Part shown: one piece after another, positions 5,903-13,231 of the stretch
Layout: each line of letters starts with the position of its first letter
How positions within the stretch are numbered: the first letter of the stretch is position 1
Assembly: GCA_964637485.1 (NCBI GenBank)
Contig: CAZWUU010000008.1
Coordinates: 1 to 27,376, forward strand
Source: C7867-002 sp964637485
GTDB taxonomy: Bacteria > Patescibacteriota > Minisyncoccia > Phycocordibacterales > PALSA-1337
Reading direction: 5' to 3'
Length of the DNA: 27,376 nucleotides
Notes under the pieces: generated by a model
The model's database searches: none
What the model saw: the letters and a program-made list of their open reading frames with translations, nothing else
What the model was told of the DNA's origin: nothing
Translations under genes and position numbers: made by a program

Positions 5903-6439
5903 ATGAATAAAAAACATGTACCGATGCTAGTAGGCGTCTCGGTTCCCTTAGTTTTACTCATAATATTAGCGGTTGCAGTATATGTTCCTAATTTCTTCGT
6001 AAAACCTCAGTATAACTTCATATATTCGACCATTTCTAATGTCGACTATTATTACAACTATTATTATTACGAGAATCTATATAAGGTAATTGATAATAAG
6101 ATCGCTTATTCGCCAGTTTCACTACCCGCCAACACAGAAGGAAGGGCTACATACAAAGCGCCACAGCTTTTTCTCTATGATGTGAAGACACACCGAGTCT
6201 CAGAGATATCATTCGAAACAGCTCAGAAATTATCACTCGATGGCTCTACTGTTTCTTTGGATGGTTATTTTATTGAGTATAACTATGATCACTCAGGTAT
6301 ATTTGAATTATTTGGCTCTGACTCTAGAAATTCTGGTTACTATATGAGCAACGGTAAGGCCAGCGCTCCGCTTAATGGCATTAATGCTCCCACAACTCGA
6401 TCAAACGGTGTGAAATTTATCGGTTGGGTTCTAAAATAA
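5903..6439 (+). CDS. Membrane-anchored protein with tyrosine-rich segment
   Basis: A 178-residue unrecognised protein. A long hydrophobic stretch (about residues 8-27) forms a signal anchor. It is followed by an aromatic tract around residues 47-60 in which tyrosines dominate (YYYNYYYYENLY), then a beta-rich, presumably extracytoplasmic, domain. The start at 5903 is fixed by the -10 box 7 nt upstream; the frame is open further upstream but would overlap the previous gene. The next gene starts 2 nt after its last base, so the two are probably co-transcribed. No catalytic motif is visible. Confidence 0.62.
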   Translation: MNKKHVPMLVGVSVPLVLLIILAVAVYVPNFFVKPQYNFIYSTISNVDYYYNYYYYENLYKVIDNKIAYSPVSLPANTEGRATYKAPQLFLYDVKTHRVSEISFETAQKLSLDGSTVSLDGYFIEYNYDHSGIFELFGSDSRNSGYYMSNGKASAPLNGINAPTTRSNGVKFIGWVLK

Positions 6440-6440
6440 T

Positions 6441-7445
6441 ATGGATAAACAACAAATCATTGCCTTCATAGAAGGGCAATTGGCTACCGGAAAAATATCT
6501 AAATCGGATCTGGCGGATCTAGCTGGAGTTGTACAAAATAACACGGAACCAACTTCGTCGAGCGAGGTGCCCATTCCCGTTTCAAATGACAAAAAGGGAC
6601 TAAACATATTTTACATTATGGGTTCAGTCATCGTCATACTAGGCGTCATCATTCTCATCAGTGCGAATTGGACTAGTATAGGTGCCCTCGGACGAATATC
6701 GATAACTGCCGGTATTGCGCTTCTCGCCTATGCTATCAGCATGTTTTTGAATAAAGAGCATCAGACTGGTCTCTCAAAAGCGATGATGATCATTTCAGCG
6801 CTACTGCTTCCGCTTGGCGCCTACGTCATTATCACTGAATATTTCACTTCCACCTCTAGCATGAGAACTCTGGCGTGGCAGGCATCTCTCATAATATCCG
6901 TGGTCTATGCAGTCGCCAGTTGGGCAAAGAAACAGAGATATATCACATTGTTCGTTGCATCTTATCTCTCGGGCACATATCTAATTTTCTCTTCCGATGT
7001 TTTTAGTGGCGTGCAGGATTCTATGAAGTGGTCAGTTATGATATTGGGTGTTGCACTTATTATTTACACGTACCTTCATGATAATTACATAAAGGTAAAG
7101 AGTAATAATGAGTATTCGCTTGCTCAAGTGACCGACAGACTGTCGAAGTTTTTCTATTCAGCAGGATCGGCCTGTCTCGTGGGCGCCGTCATGTCATTCA
7201 AGGGCATCGGTGACCTCATGGCAATACCGATAATATTCGGTATATATTATCTATCAGCGTTCGTGAAAAGCAGGGGCATCATGCTCATTGCTACTGGCTC
7301 TCTCATTGCCTATGTCATAAAGATCAAAACGCAGTATTTCCCAGATAACATGAATATGGCGCTATCACTTATCATCATTGGCATTCTCATCATCCTCATC
7401 GGATACGGTATGGTATTGTTTGACCGTAAATACCTGAAGAAATAG
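6441..7445 (+). CDS. Multi-pass membrane protein, DUF2157-like
   Basis: A 334-residue integral membrane protein. The first 30 residues form a soluble helical region (IEGQLATGKISKSDLADL) resembling a SHOCT or DUF2157 N-terminus, then a polar linker rich in serine and proline, then about nine hydrophobic segments from residue 54 to the end. The first of these reads GSVIVILGVIILISANW, the recognisable start of the DUF2157 membrane region. The family function is unknown. It starts 2 nt after the preceding gene and ends 4 nt before the GT4 gene, so it sits inside a multi-gene transcript. No Shine-Dalgarno is present. Confidence 0.65.
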   Translation: MDKQQIIAFIEGQLATGKISKSDLADLAGVVQNNTEPTSSSEVPIPVSNDKKGLNIFYIMGSVIVILGVIILISANWTSIGALGRISITAGIALLAYAISMFLNKEHQTGLSKAMMIISALLLPLGAYVIITEYFTSTSSMRTLAWQASLIISVVYAVASWAKKQRYITLFVASYLSGTYLIFSSDVFSGVQDSMKWSVMILGVALIIYTYLHDNYIKVKSNNEYSLAQVTDRLSKFFYSAGSACLVGAVMSFKGIGDLMAIPIIFGIYYLSAFVKSRGIMLIATGSLIAYVIKIKTQYFPDNMNMALSLIIIGILIILIGYGMVLFDRKYLKK

Positions 7446-7448
7446 CTG

Positions 7449-8597
7449 ATGAGAGTCGCATTCATTCATAATGAAAAAAAAATAGGTACAGGAGCTCATT
7501 ACATCAACGATTTGATGGCCAATAAGCTGAGCGAGGCAGGTGTGCCAGTAAAAAACTTTTATCCCAAAGTTTCCCTCGTCGATGCTCCTGTTGCTCTGTC
7601 TGGTATAAAAAACATATTATTCTTCTATTCACTATTAGAAAAGAGAAGTGAGATTTTGAAATATGATTTGATACAGGGTACGACCTACACCGTCTTACCA
7701 TTTCTAACTTTTAAGGTGCCGGTGGTATCTCATTTTGGTTCTACAACACGTGGTTTTATCGAGAGTACGCCGACTACAGCAAAATTGGACAGAAAATATA
7801 GAAGGATATTGGAGAAATTACGAAAAGGGGGAGTAATTTCCGAACTGGATGTAAAAACTAGAAAGCCGATCAAGGATATAGCGCTTGTTGAAGAATATGT
7901 CGCAAGCAAATCATCTGCTGTGGTAGCTACATCAAATCACGTAAAAAGCGAACTTGTTAAAAGAGGTGTAAAAGATGCGTCCATTTATGTTATTCATAAC
8001 GCTATAGAAGATTATTGGTTTGACGCTTCATTGCAACAGAGGAGTGTGACGAGAATTCCGACTGTGGTATTTCTCGGACGAATCGGCGCGGATCCGTTTA
8101 CGTTCAAGCTGAAAGGCGTCGACAGATTGATAGACCTGTATGAGCGATTTGCCGACTCGGAAAAAGTATCTTTTTTCATGTCGAAGAGTAAAAATTTATC
8201 GTCCTGGATGAAGAGTAATATAAAGAATCATATAACATATATGAATGTGAGGAAGGATTTACTACCGGAAATGCTTTCGAAATACTGCGGAGGATTTGTA
8301 TTCCTATCATCGCGTTATGAAGGTTTTTCTCTTAGTCTGGTTGAGGCAATGTCGCAAGGGCTCATACCGATTGCGTACGATGTGGGTGTTGTACCAGAAA
8401 TCATTAAGAATGGCGAAAATGGTTTTATTGTCAGTTCCAACGATGAAGCAGAAAAGATCATGAAGTCAATCTGGAATGACGTCAATAAACGAACTCTGAT
8501 GTCACAGAATGCAGTAAAGACTGCGGAACAATTTCGTGCGAATAACATTGTTCCCAAGCTACTAAACTTGTATTCATCACTTACTCGGCCATTATAG
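7449..8597 (+). CDS. Glycosyltransferase family 4 (GT-B)
   Basis: A 382-residue retaining glycosyltransferase of the GT-B fold. The N-terminal acceptor domain includes a glycine-containing GTGAHYINDL loop (13-22). The C-terminal nucleotide-sugar domain carries the hallmark E291-x7-E299 (EGFSLSLVEAM), followed by the proline- and glycine-rich GVVPEIIKNGENGFIV. It should move a sugar from a nucleotide donor onto a lipid, glycan or protein acceptor at the inner face of the membrane. It is co-directional with the membrane protein upstream and near two GT2 enzymes, suggesting surface glycan synthesis. Donor and acceptor cannot be read from sequence. Confidence 0.85.
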   Translation: MRVAFIHNEKKIGTGAHYINDLMANKLSEAGVPVKNFYPKVSLVDAPVALSGIKNILFFYSLLEKRSEILKYDLIQGTTYTVLPFLTFKVPVVSHFGSTTRGFIESTPTTAKLDRKYRRILEKLRKGGVISELDVKTRKPIKDIALVEEYVASKSSAVVATSNHVKSELVKRGVKDASIYVIHNAIEDYWFDASLQQRSVTRIPTVVFLGRIGADPFTFKLKGVDRLIDLYERFADSEKVSFFMSKSKNLSSWMKSNIKNHITYMNVRKDLLPEMLSKYCGGFVFLSSRYEGFSLSLVEAMSQGLIPIAYDVGVVPEIIKNGENGFIVSSNDEAEKIMKSIWNDVNKRTLMSQNAVKTAEQFRANNIVPKLLNLYSSLTRPL

Positions 8598-8599
8598 GT

Positions 8600-8605
8600 T
8601 ATAAT
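8600..8605 (+). promoter_or_regulatory. -10 promoter, leaderless
   Basis: A perfect TATAAT ends 7 nt before the ATG at 8612. It begins 3 nt after the stop codon of the GT4 gene. A second in-frame ATG at 8617 would not fit the spacing rule. Confidence 0.7.
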
Positions 8606-8611
8606 GAATGC

Positions 8612-9292
8612 ATGCAATGCATAAAAACTAACGATTCGAGTATCGGTATTCAGACTATGGAGAGCAGAATTGCCGGAGCACTGCTATCTGGCAAGAAAGT
8701 TCTATGGCTCATCTGTGGCGGATCAAATCTTCCGGCTGCGGTCAGAACCATGGAAATATTACGAAAAGATGTATCTGATGAATATATAGAAAATCTGACA
8801 GTCGGACAAACCGATGAGAGATATGGTCAACCAGGCCACAGAGATTCGAATTGGTCGCAAATGATAGAAATGGGCTTCAATATGAGAAAAGCAAAGTCAC
8901 TGCCGATTCTCATCGGTAAATCACTCGATACGACAGTCGCAGAGTATGCTACTAAGATAAATGAGTTATTCAAGGAATATAAGCGATCAGACAACCCCAC
9001 CATTGCTCATTTTGGAATAGGTGCGGATAGTCATATTGCTGGCGTATTTCCAAATTCAGTAGCACTGAATGCCGATGATATGGTCGTAGGATATGATTCA
9101 GGCAAGTATATCCGAGTAACGTTGACCCCTCGTGCCATAAGAATGATAGATGTGTCATATACATTTGCATTCGGTGCAGAAAAACATCGAGCAATGCAGA
9201 ATTTGAAAAACAATAATACTGACTTTTCCGTAGAGCCATGTCAGCTTTTGAAGGATATACCAGAATCGTATGTATATTCAGATCAGTTCTGA
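8612..9292 (+). CDS. pgl: 6-phosphogluconolactonase-like protein (NagB/Pgl fold)
   Basis: A 226-residue member of the 6-phosphogluconolactonase/glucosamine-6-phosphate isomerase fold. It shows the sugar-phosphate loop CGGSNLPAAV (35-44), the TDERY with HRDSNW signature (67-81), and GIGADSHIAGVFP (135-147) containing the catalytic-position H141. These match 6-phosphogluconolactonase better than the deaminase. It would hydrolyse 6-phosphogluconolactone in the oxidative pentose phosphate pathway, whose non-oxidative partners lie 4 kb downstream. No glucose-6-phosphate dehydrogenase is in the window. It is transcribed alone from a leaderless promoter and ends convergently, overlapping the next gene by 10 nt. 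Confidence 0.78.
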   Translation: MQCIKTNDSSIGIQTMESRIAGALLSGKKVLWLICGGSNLPAAVRTMEILRKDVSDEYIENLTVGQTDERYGQPGHRDSNWSQMIEMGFNMRKAKSLPILIGKSLDTTVAEYATKINELFKEYKRSDNPTIAHFGIGADSHIAGVFPNSVALNADDMVVGYDSGKYIRVTLTPRAIRMIDVSYTFAFGAEKHRAMQNLKNNNTDFSVEPCQLLKDIPESYVYSDQF

Positions 9293-9296
9293 TCTG
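9279..9296. terminator. Palindrome over two overlapping stop codons
   Basis: CAGATCAG (9279-9286) and CTGATCTG (9289-9296) form an 8-bp stem with a 2-base gap. It contains the stop codons of both convergent genes. It may act as a bidirectional terminator, though T runs on either side are poor. Confidence 0.4.
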
Positions 9297-9984
9297 TTCT
9301 GGTTTTGATCAAACGATATAAGAAATGATAAATATATTTAAGCTGGAGTTTTATGATTCCTTCCTTTTTGAACCTTCGTGCAGATGTGGGTATTCGAACT
9401 CGCATTGAAAATATACATTTGCCGACGGACGACATTCTTTTTGCCAGATCAGTATCGTCGCCGTAAAATTCTAGCTTGGTATTGAATCCTCCAATATCCT
9501 TGAGCTTGTCAGCGCGAAGAAATGTGTTACCACCGATGCTTACTCCGCCGAATCTGAGAAATCGTAGAATAATATTGATAGGTACATAGAATACAGCTTG
9601 TATGGTGAGAGATAAGATGCGGAAGAAAAAATTGTAGTCATAATAGTCATACGGCCCTGAAACTATCGACACACTTCTATCTCTGAAATACTTCGCTCCT
9701 CGAGTTAACCAATCTTTGTGTGGTATGCAGTCAGCATCCATACGAACGATGATATCTCCCTGCGCAATACGCCGACCACACTCGCATGCTGCCATGGTAC
9801 CTTTTTTTGTCTCTGTGACGACTGTCACTCCGAATGACCTAGCTACTGATTCCGTATTATCAGTGCTGTTATTATTGACTACTATAATTTCATAATCAGG
9901 ATAGTCTTGCTTCTTAAGAGCAGAAATAGCCTGGCCAATGAACATCTCCTCATTATAAGCGGGTATAATAACCGATATTTTCAT
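9283..9984 (-). CDS. Glycosyltransferase family 2
   Basis: A 233-residue GT-A glycosyltransferase of family 2. The N-terminus MKISVIIPAYNEE is diagnostic, NNNSTDNT (37-44) follows the second strand, and the metal-binding DAD is at 83-85. A hydrophobic stretch around residues 120-146 suggests membrane association. The start at 9984 is chosen because its ATG overlaps the TGA of the upstream gene (ATGA), indicating translational coupling; the longer start at 9999 would lie well inside that gene. It forms an operon with a second GT2 and a DedA-family gene. The likely role is glycan or glycolipid assembly; acceptor unknown. Confidence 0.83.
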   Translation of the reverse strand: MKISVIIPAYNEEMFIGQAISALKKQDYPDYEIIVVNNNSTDNTESVARSFGVTVVTETKKGTMAACECGRRIAQGDIIVRMDADCIPHKDWLTRGAKYFRDRSVSIVSGPYDYYDYNFFFRILSLTIQAVFYVPINIILRFLRFGGVSIGGNTFLRADKLKDIGGFNTKLEFYGDDTDLAKRMSSVGKCIFSMRVRIPTSARRFKKEGIIKLQLKYIYHFLYRLIKTRTDQN

Positions 9985-10703
9985 CTTATTACCGTCCACT
10001 CTTCCGAGTGAGCTTTGCCATGCTTTTTAACAGAAAGGTAGTTTTTATTCCACTGCTTGAGAAGTTTGATCCAGCCTATCTTGTGTGCACGTCTTCCTGA
10101 GTGGTAAACAGTCAAGGAGTATTCGAATCGGATCTTTCCGACCCTAGACAATCTATCAAATAGGTCGAAGTCCTCTGCGGCTACCAGTGATTCATTGAAC
10201 CCGCCGACCTTGTTGAAGGCGCTCGCGCGAATAAACTGAAATTCACCGGCCGCCTGACCCTTATTCAGGATATTGTTGTTAAACCAAAGCACGAAGTTGA
10301 ATATCGTATATACCAACCAGTCCGCCAATGTTTCGAATTGCTTCTCCACTTTTATGGCAGTAACTGCAGCTACAATGTCCGGATTCGATTCGAAATGCTT
10401 AACAAGACTACCAAAAAACTTGTCTGGGTCATGAAATGAGCAATCTGCGTCCATGAAGGCAATATATTCTCCTTGGGCAGACTTCGCTCCGTCATTTCTG
10501 CCCTGAGCTATCGTTTGTCTGGTTGTGCCTGTGTATTCGACCACCTTGTCGGCGATACTTCGAGATATTTCTACTGTTTTGTCAGTGCTCTTACCGTCAG
10601 TAACTATGATCTCATGGGGTATGGTCAGACGACTCTTCAGATTTCGCAGGGTGCGCCCGATAGCCTTTTCTTCGTTTAATGTGGGAATGATGATAGATAT
10701 CAT
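9981..10703 (-). CDS. Glycosyltransferase family 2
   Basis: A 240-residue family 2 glycosyltransferase starting MISIIIPTLNEEK, with TDGKSTDKT (35-43) and the metal-binding DAD at 85-87. Hydrophobic residues around 127-145 (LADWLVYTIFNFVLWFN) could dip into the membrane. The FNKVGGFNE and AAEDFDLFDRL segments are the usual C-terminal acceptor and catalytic-base region, with ED at 177-178. It lies between a DedA protein (1-nt gap) and a second GT2 with which it shares an ATGA overlap, so the three are one transcript. The pair probably acts in sequence on the same glycan or lipid carrier. Confidence 0.83.
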   Translation of the reverse strand: MISIIIPTLNEEKAIGRTLRNLKSRLTIPHEIIVTDGKSTDKTVEISRSIADKVVEYTGTTRQTIAQGRNDGAKSAQGEYIAFMDADCSFHDPDKFFGSLVKHFESNPDIVAAVTAIKVEKQFETLADWLVYTIFNFVLWFNNNILNKGQAAGEFQFIRASAFNKVGGFNESLVAAEDFDLFDRLSRVGKIRFEYSLTVYHSGRRAHKIGWIKLLKQWNKNYLSVKKHGKAHSEEWTVIR

Positions 10704-10704
10704 T

Positions 10705-11307
10705 TTAGAGATGTTTTATGTTATTGGCTCTCTTCTTCATATAGTTCATATAACCGAAAAAGAGCATGACTATTATTATAAACGATGCGACGACCGTCAT
10801 TTTGCCCAGTATCGAGTCGACTTGCTCGTAAACCTTTCCGAAAAAGTAACCGACTGAAATCAATATTCCAGTCCAGACTATTTGGCCAATAAAATTAATA
10901 AGAAAATATTTCTTGAATGGAATTTTTACTATTCCTGCCGTGATAAGTGTGACAAGGGAAAAACCGAAACCGTTGGTCATCTTGGATATTAGCAATATTC
11001 TGTGCTGATATTTCACAAAAATCTCACTGACTTTTCTGACTGATTCATCATCAATGCTGAAATACTTGCCATATTTCTGAATAAATTTATTACCGTAAAA
11101 TCTTCCTATCGCATACCACATCACGTCGCCTATCAGGTCACCGAACATAAGAACAACAAAGACGGGTATTAGTGGAAAATATCCCAGCTTTACCAGAGCG
11201 CCGAATACCATGGATATTACCGGTCCTTCGACAATGCATATTAGAATTACGGTGATATATGTGATTATGTAATGTTCGGTACTGAGAGCGATTAGAGAAT
11301 CCATCAT
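10705..11307 (-). CDS. DedA/SNARE-associated (VTT) family membrane protein
   Basis: A 200-residue polytopic membrane protein. The N-terminal half carries an acidic residue followed by a small-residue loop (EGPVISMVFGALVKLGY, 27-43), then GDLIGDVMWYAIGRFYG, the characteristic DedA segment. A second re-entrant-like block, KMTNGFGFSLVTLITAG, precedes FIGQIVWTGILISVGYFFG. DedA proteins are linked to undecaprenyl-phosphate or phospholipid translocation. Sharing an operon with two glycosyltransferases fits lipid-carrier recycling, but that is inference. The start is 11307 or 11304 (two adjacent ATGs); the -10 box lies 8 nt before the first. The classic basic FGRF-type motif is not obvious. Confidence 0.82.
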   Translation of the reverse strand: MMDSLIALSTEHYIITYITVILICIVEGPVISMVFGALVKLGYFPLIPVFVVLMFGDLIGDVMWYAIGRFYGNKFIQKYGKYFSIDDESVRKVSEIFVKYQHRILLISKMTNGFGFSLVTLITAGIVKIPFKKYFLINFIGQIVWTGILISVGYFFGKVYEQVDSILGKMTVVASFIIIVMLFFGYMNYMKKRANNIKHL

Positions 11308-11314
11308 AAAGAAA

Positions 11315-11323
11315 ATATTACCA
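11315..11323 (-). promoter_or_regulatory. Extended -10 promoter for the DedA-GT2 operon
   Basis: On the minus strand, TG (11323-11322), one base, then TAATAT (11320-11315). Its last base is 8 nt from the ATG at 11307, so the mRNA is leaderless or nearly so. It lies 4 bp from the oppositely directed -10 element of the next gene. Confidence 0.6.
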
Positions 11324-11327
11324 TATG

Positions 11328-11336
11328 TGATATATT
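11328..11336 (+). promoter_or_regulatory. Extended -10 promoter, leaderless GTG start
   Basis: TG (11328-11329), one base, then TATATT (11331-11336). The last T is 7 nt before the GTG at 11343, which supports that codon as the true start of pyrD. Confidence 0.65.
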
Positions 11337-11342
11337 TATTCC

Positions 11343-12380
11343 GTGATTTATAAACATGTGTTAAAACCCATATTCTTCCTATTTCAGCCCGAGGCGGTTC
11401 ACGATTTTTTTACATGGTTCGGTTCACTGGCCGGACGAAACGCTATTACTAGGAAAATTATAGGTCTTGTATACGATTATTCTGGAAAGGATGTGTCGAA
11501 GGTTGTCGACGGCGTCAGGTACAGGACGCCATTCCTATTGTCAGCCGGGTTTGATTATAACGGAAACCTGACTCAAATTTTGCGATATATCGGTCTTGGG
11601 GGCGAAGAAATCGGGTCAGTTACAGCCAGGCCATGTGCAGGTAATGAGAAGCCGAGATTAACAAGATTGCCAAAATCGAGAAGTATTCTGGTCAATAAAG
11701 GATTGCGAAATGATGGAGTTGATAAGGTTATTCAGAGACTTAGGAGTTTGCCTCGGTCAGATGACTTCGTCATCGGAATATCGATAGCGCGAACAAATGA
11801 TGCATTATCAGCGAGCGTCGAAGAGGGCATAAAAGACTACGCATATTCATTCAGGCGATTGGTAGAGGAAGGTGTCGGTGATTACTATACAATCAATATT
11901 TCTTGCCCAAACGCATATGGTGGCGAAGCGTTCTGTAATTCGGATCTGTTACCAGGATTACTAAGAGAATTAGCTAAGGTCAAAACTAATAAACCTGTAT
12001 ACGTGAAGATGCCGATAAATTTGCCCTGGAGTGATTTTGATCAATTATTGCAAATTATCAATCCTACATTTGTACGCGGTGTTGTAATAGGCAATTTAAA
12101 TAAGAAATACGAAGATTTGGATGTTAGAAGTGAGGCCCCGGCCGATTATAGAGGAGGTCTGTCTGGCAAGCCGTGCAGACGGCTATCTACAGAACTTATT
12201 AGGAATACGAAAAGTAAATATGGGAACAGATTTACAATCATCGGCGCTGGTGGAGTGATGGGTCCAGAGGATGCCAATGAGAAATTTGATGCTGGCGCAG
12301 ATCTCATCCAGCTCATATCAGGTCTAATATTCGAAGGGCCGGGATTGGTGAAGAAGATGTGTAATGGGATTAGGAAATAG
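11343..12380 (+). CDS. pyrD: Dihydroorotate dehydrogenase, class 2-like
   Basis: A 345-residue flavoenzyme that oxidises dihydroorotate to orotate in pyrimidine synthesis. The N-terminal helical extension (KPIFFLFQPEAVHDF, 8-22), GSVTARPCAGNEKPRL (91-106) and GGLSGKP are typical of class 2, membrane-associated, quinone-linked enzymes. However, the catalytic-base loop reads NISCPN with C188, where class 2 enzymes normally have serine and class 1 enzymes cysteine. The GTG start gives IYKHVLKP, the right place for a class 2 N-terminus, and is backed by the -10 box 7 nt upstream. No other pyrimidine gene is in the window. It diverges from the DedA operon across a 35-bp gap. Confidence 0.88.
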   Translation: MIYKHVLKPIFFLFQPEAVHDFFTWFGSLAGRNAITRKIIGLVYDYSGKDVSKVVDGVRYRTPFLLSAGFDYNGNLTQILRYIGLGGEEIGSVTARPCAGNEKPRLTRLPKSRSILVNKGLRNDGVDKVIQRLRSLPRSDDFVIGISIARTNDALSASVEEGIKDYAYSFRRLVEEGVGDYYTINISCPNAYGGEAFCNSDLLPGLLRELAKVKTNKPVYVKMPINLPWSDFDQLLQIINPTFVRGVVIGNLNKKYEDLDVRSEAPADYRGGLSGKPCRRLSTELIRNTKSKYGNRFTIIGAGGVMGPEDANEKFDAGADLIQLISGLIFEGPGLVKKMCNGIRK

Positions 12381-12456
12381 GAATAAAGAATTAAGAATTG
12401 TGAATGGAGTATTGTGAATAGAACGCAGTTGTTTTTTAAACTGTTGCGAAAAAGGG

Positions 12457-12557
12457 GTGCGGATGTGGAGTGCCGAGGACGAGGACTGACCGAGCGAGCT
12501 AGAATTGCTTGCAATTCGCGAAGCGAGATCCGCAGGCCGAGGCGCCCATATCCGCAC
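12457..12557. repeat. About 100-nt structured intergenic element
   Basis: The outer arms GTGCGGATGTGG (12457-12468) and 12546-12557 pair over 12 bp with one G-U. Inside is a 7-bp hairpin GAATTGC/GCAATTC (12502-12517) flanked by GAGCGAG and GCGAAGCGAG motifs. The element is GC-rich in an AT-rich setting. An open frame crosses it, but the symmetry is better explained by a folded RNA or a dispersed palindromic repeat. Upstream, ATTGTGAAT is directly repeated at 12397-12405 and 12411-12419. Confidence 0.55.
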
Positions 12558-12604
12558 GCCTCTATGTTTGAAAATTGCAATTACAAAGGTGCAAGGTAAA
12601 TAAA

Positions 12605-12631
12605 TTTGGCCTCGTGCAGGACGAGGCCAAA
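12605..12631 (-). terminator. Hairpin terminator
   Basis: TTTGGCCTCGT (12605-12615) and ACGAGGCCAAA (12621-12631) form a perfect 11-bp stem with a 5-nt loop, 3 bases beyond the stop of the minus-strand orphan gene. On that strand it is followed by TTTATTT. Confidence 0.78.
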
Positions 12632-12633
12632 TA

Positions 12634-13125
12634 CTAGGCGCAAGCGCGATATGAAAAATGAGTGTGCTGAATGGCTGGACGTGTGAGGATGCCGGAATGG
12701 CTGTTCATGCTACGGACGAAGCGTTTCCAGTTGAAAACTCTTCTTTCGTAGTCAATGAAGATCTTGATACAGCCGGCCACCTTCTTTACAATGGATGAGA
12801 TTTTCTCACCCGCAAATACGATGATGGTGGGTGTGAAGAGGCCATTTTCTTTGGCCCTCCGAATGATCTCCCTCATTCTGCGCTTGGTCGGGCGTGTGCG
12901 GAACTCGGTAGCGACCCGTATAAACACTACCAGACTGTTCGATAATACCGCTGAAAAATCAGCCTTTCTCATTGATATGGGGACTCTGCCACTCCTTATG
13001 TGAGAATAGTGAACTATCGATGGTATGCCGTGTCTCGCGGCACAATGGTGGTCCTCGAGTTCATGAAGAGCTTCGCTGACCTTGGCAAACTTGGCGCTGT
13101 GATCCTCGAACTTTATTGTATTCAT
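12634..13125 (-). CDS. Hypothetical basic protein, 163 aa
   Basis: I do not recognise this protein. It is strongly basic, with clusters such as RTRPTKRRMREIIRRAK near residues 76-92. A hydrophobic block follows (TPTIIVFAGEKISSIVKKVAGCIKIFI, about 98-124). This could be a small alpha/beta domain with a nucleic-acid-binding surface, but no motif supports that. It is bounded by a strong terminator and by a palindrome just upstream of its start, so it is a single-gene unit facing away from the GAPDH operon. Base composition is somewhat more GC-rich than neighbouring genes. No Shine-Dalgarno is seen. Confidence 0.55.
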   Translation of the reverse strand: MNTIKFEDHSAKFAKVSEALHELEDHHCAARHGIPSIVHYSHIRSGRVPISMRKADFSAVLSNSLVVFIRVATEFRTRPTKRRMREIIRRAKENGLFTPTIIVFAGEKISSIVKKVAGCIKIFIDYERRVFNWKRFVRSMNSHSGILTRPAIQHTHFSYRACA

Positions 13126-13129
13126 ATAG

Positions 13130-13150
13130 ACAATGGTCTGATCCCATTGT
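13130..13150. promoter_or_regulatory. Operator-like palindrome
   Basis: ACAATGG (13130-13136) and CCATTGT (13144-13150) are perfect 7-bp arms around 7 bases. On the minus strand the right arm overlaps TACAAT (13151-13146), a plausible -10 box for the orphan gene at 13125. It also lies about 50 bp upstream of the GAPDH promoter. Confidence 0.4.
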
Positions 13151-13195
13151 ACCTAATTTGGGTGCGCAATCTATGGTATCTGTGGATATTTGCTG

Positions 13196-13204
13196 TGTTA
13201 TAAT
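13196..13204 (+). promoter_or_regulatory. Extended -10 promoter of the GAPDH operon
   Basis: TG (13196-13197), one base, then TATAAT (13199-13204). The predicted start near 13211 leaves a leader of about 21 nt, unlike the leaderless genes nearby. No clear Shine-Dalgarno is in that leader. Confidence 0.65.
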
Positions 13205-13231
13205 CTCGTCATATAAAGATAAATCACAATT

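Noticed and set aside
2109..9292. Possible recoding of TGA as glycine or tryptophan, known in some Candidate Phyla Radiation groups
   Set aside because: TGA ends several genes at exactly the expected C-terminus or inside promoter or overlap signals (rpe, both GT2 genes, the lactonase), and conserved enzymes contain no internal TGA.
12414..12599. A 61-codon frame between pyrD and the orphan gene
   Set aside because: It runs across the structured palindromic element and has no promoter at the right distance; the symmetry explains the sequence better than coding.
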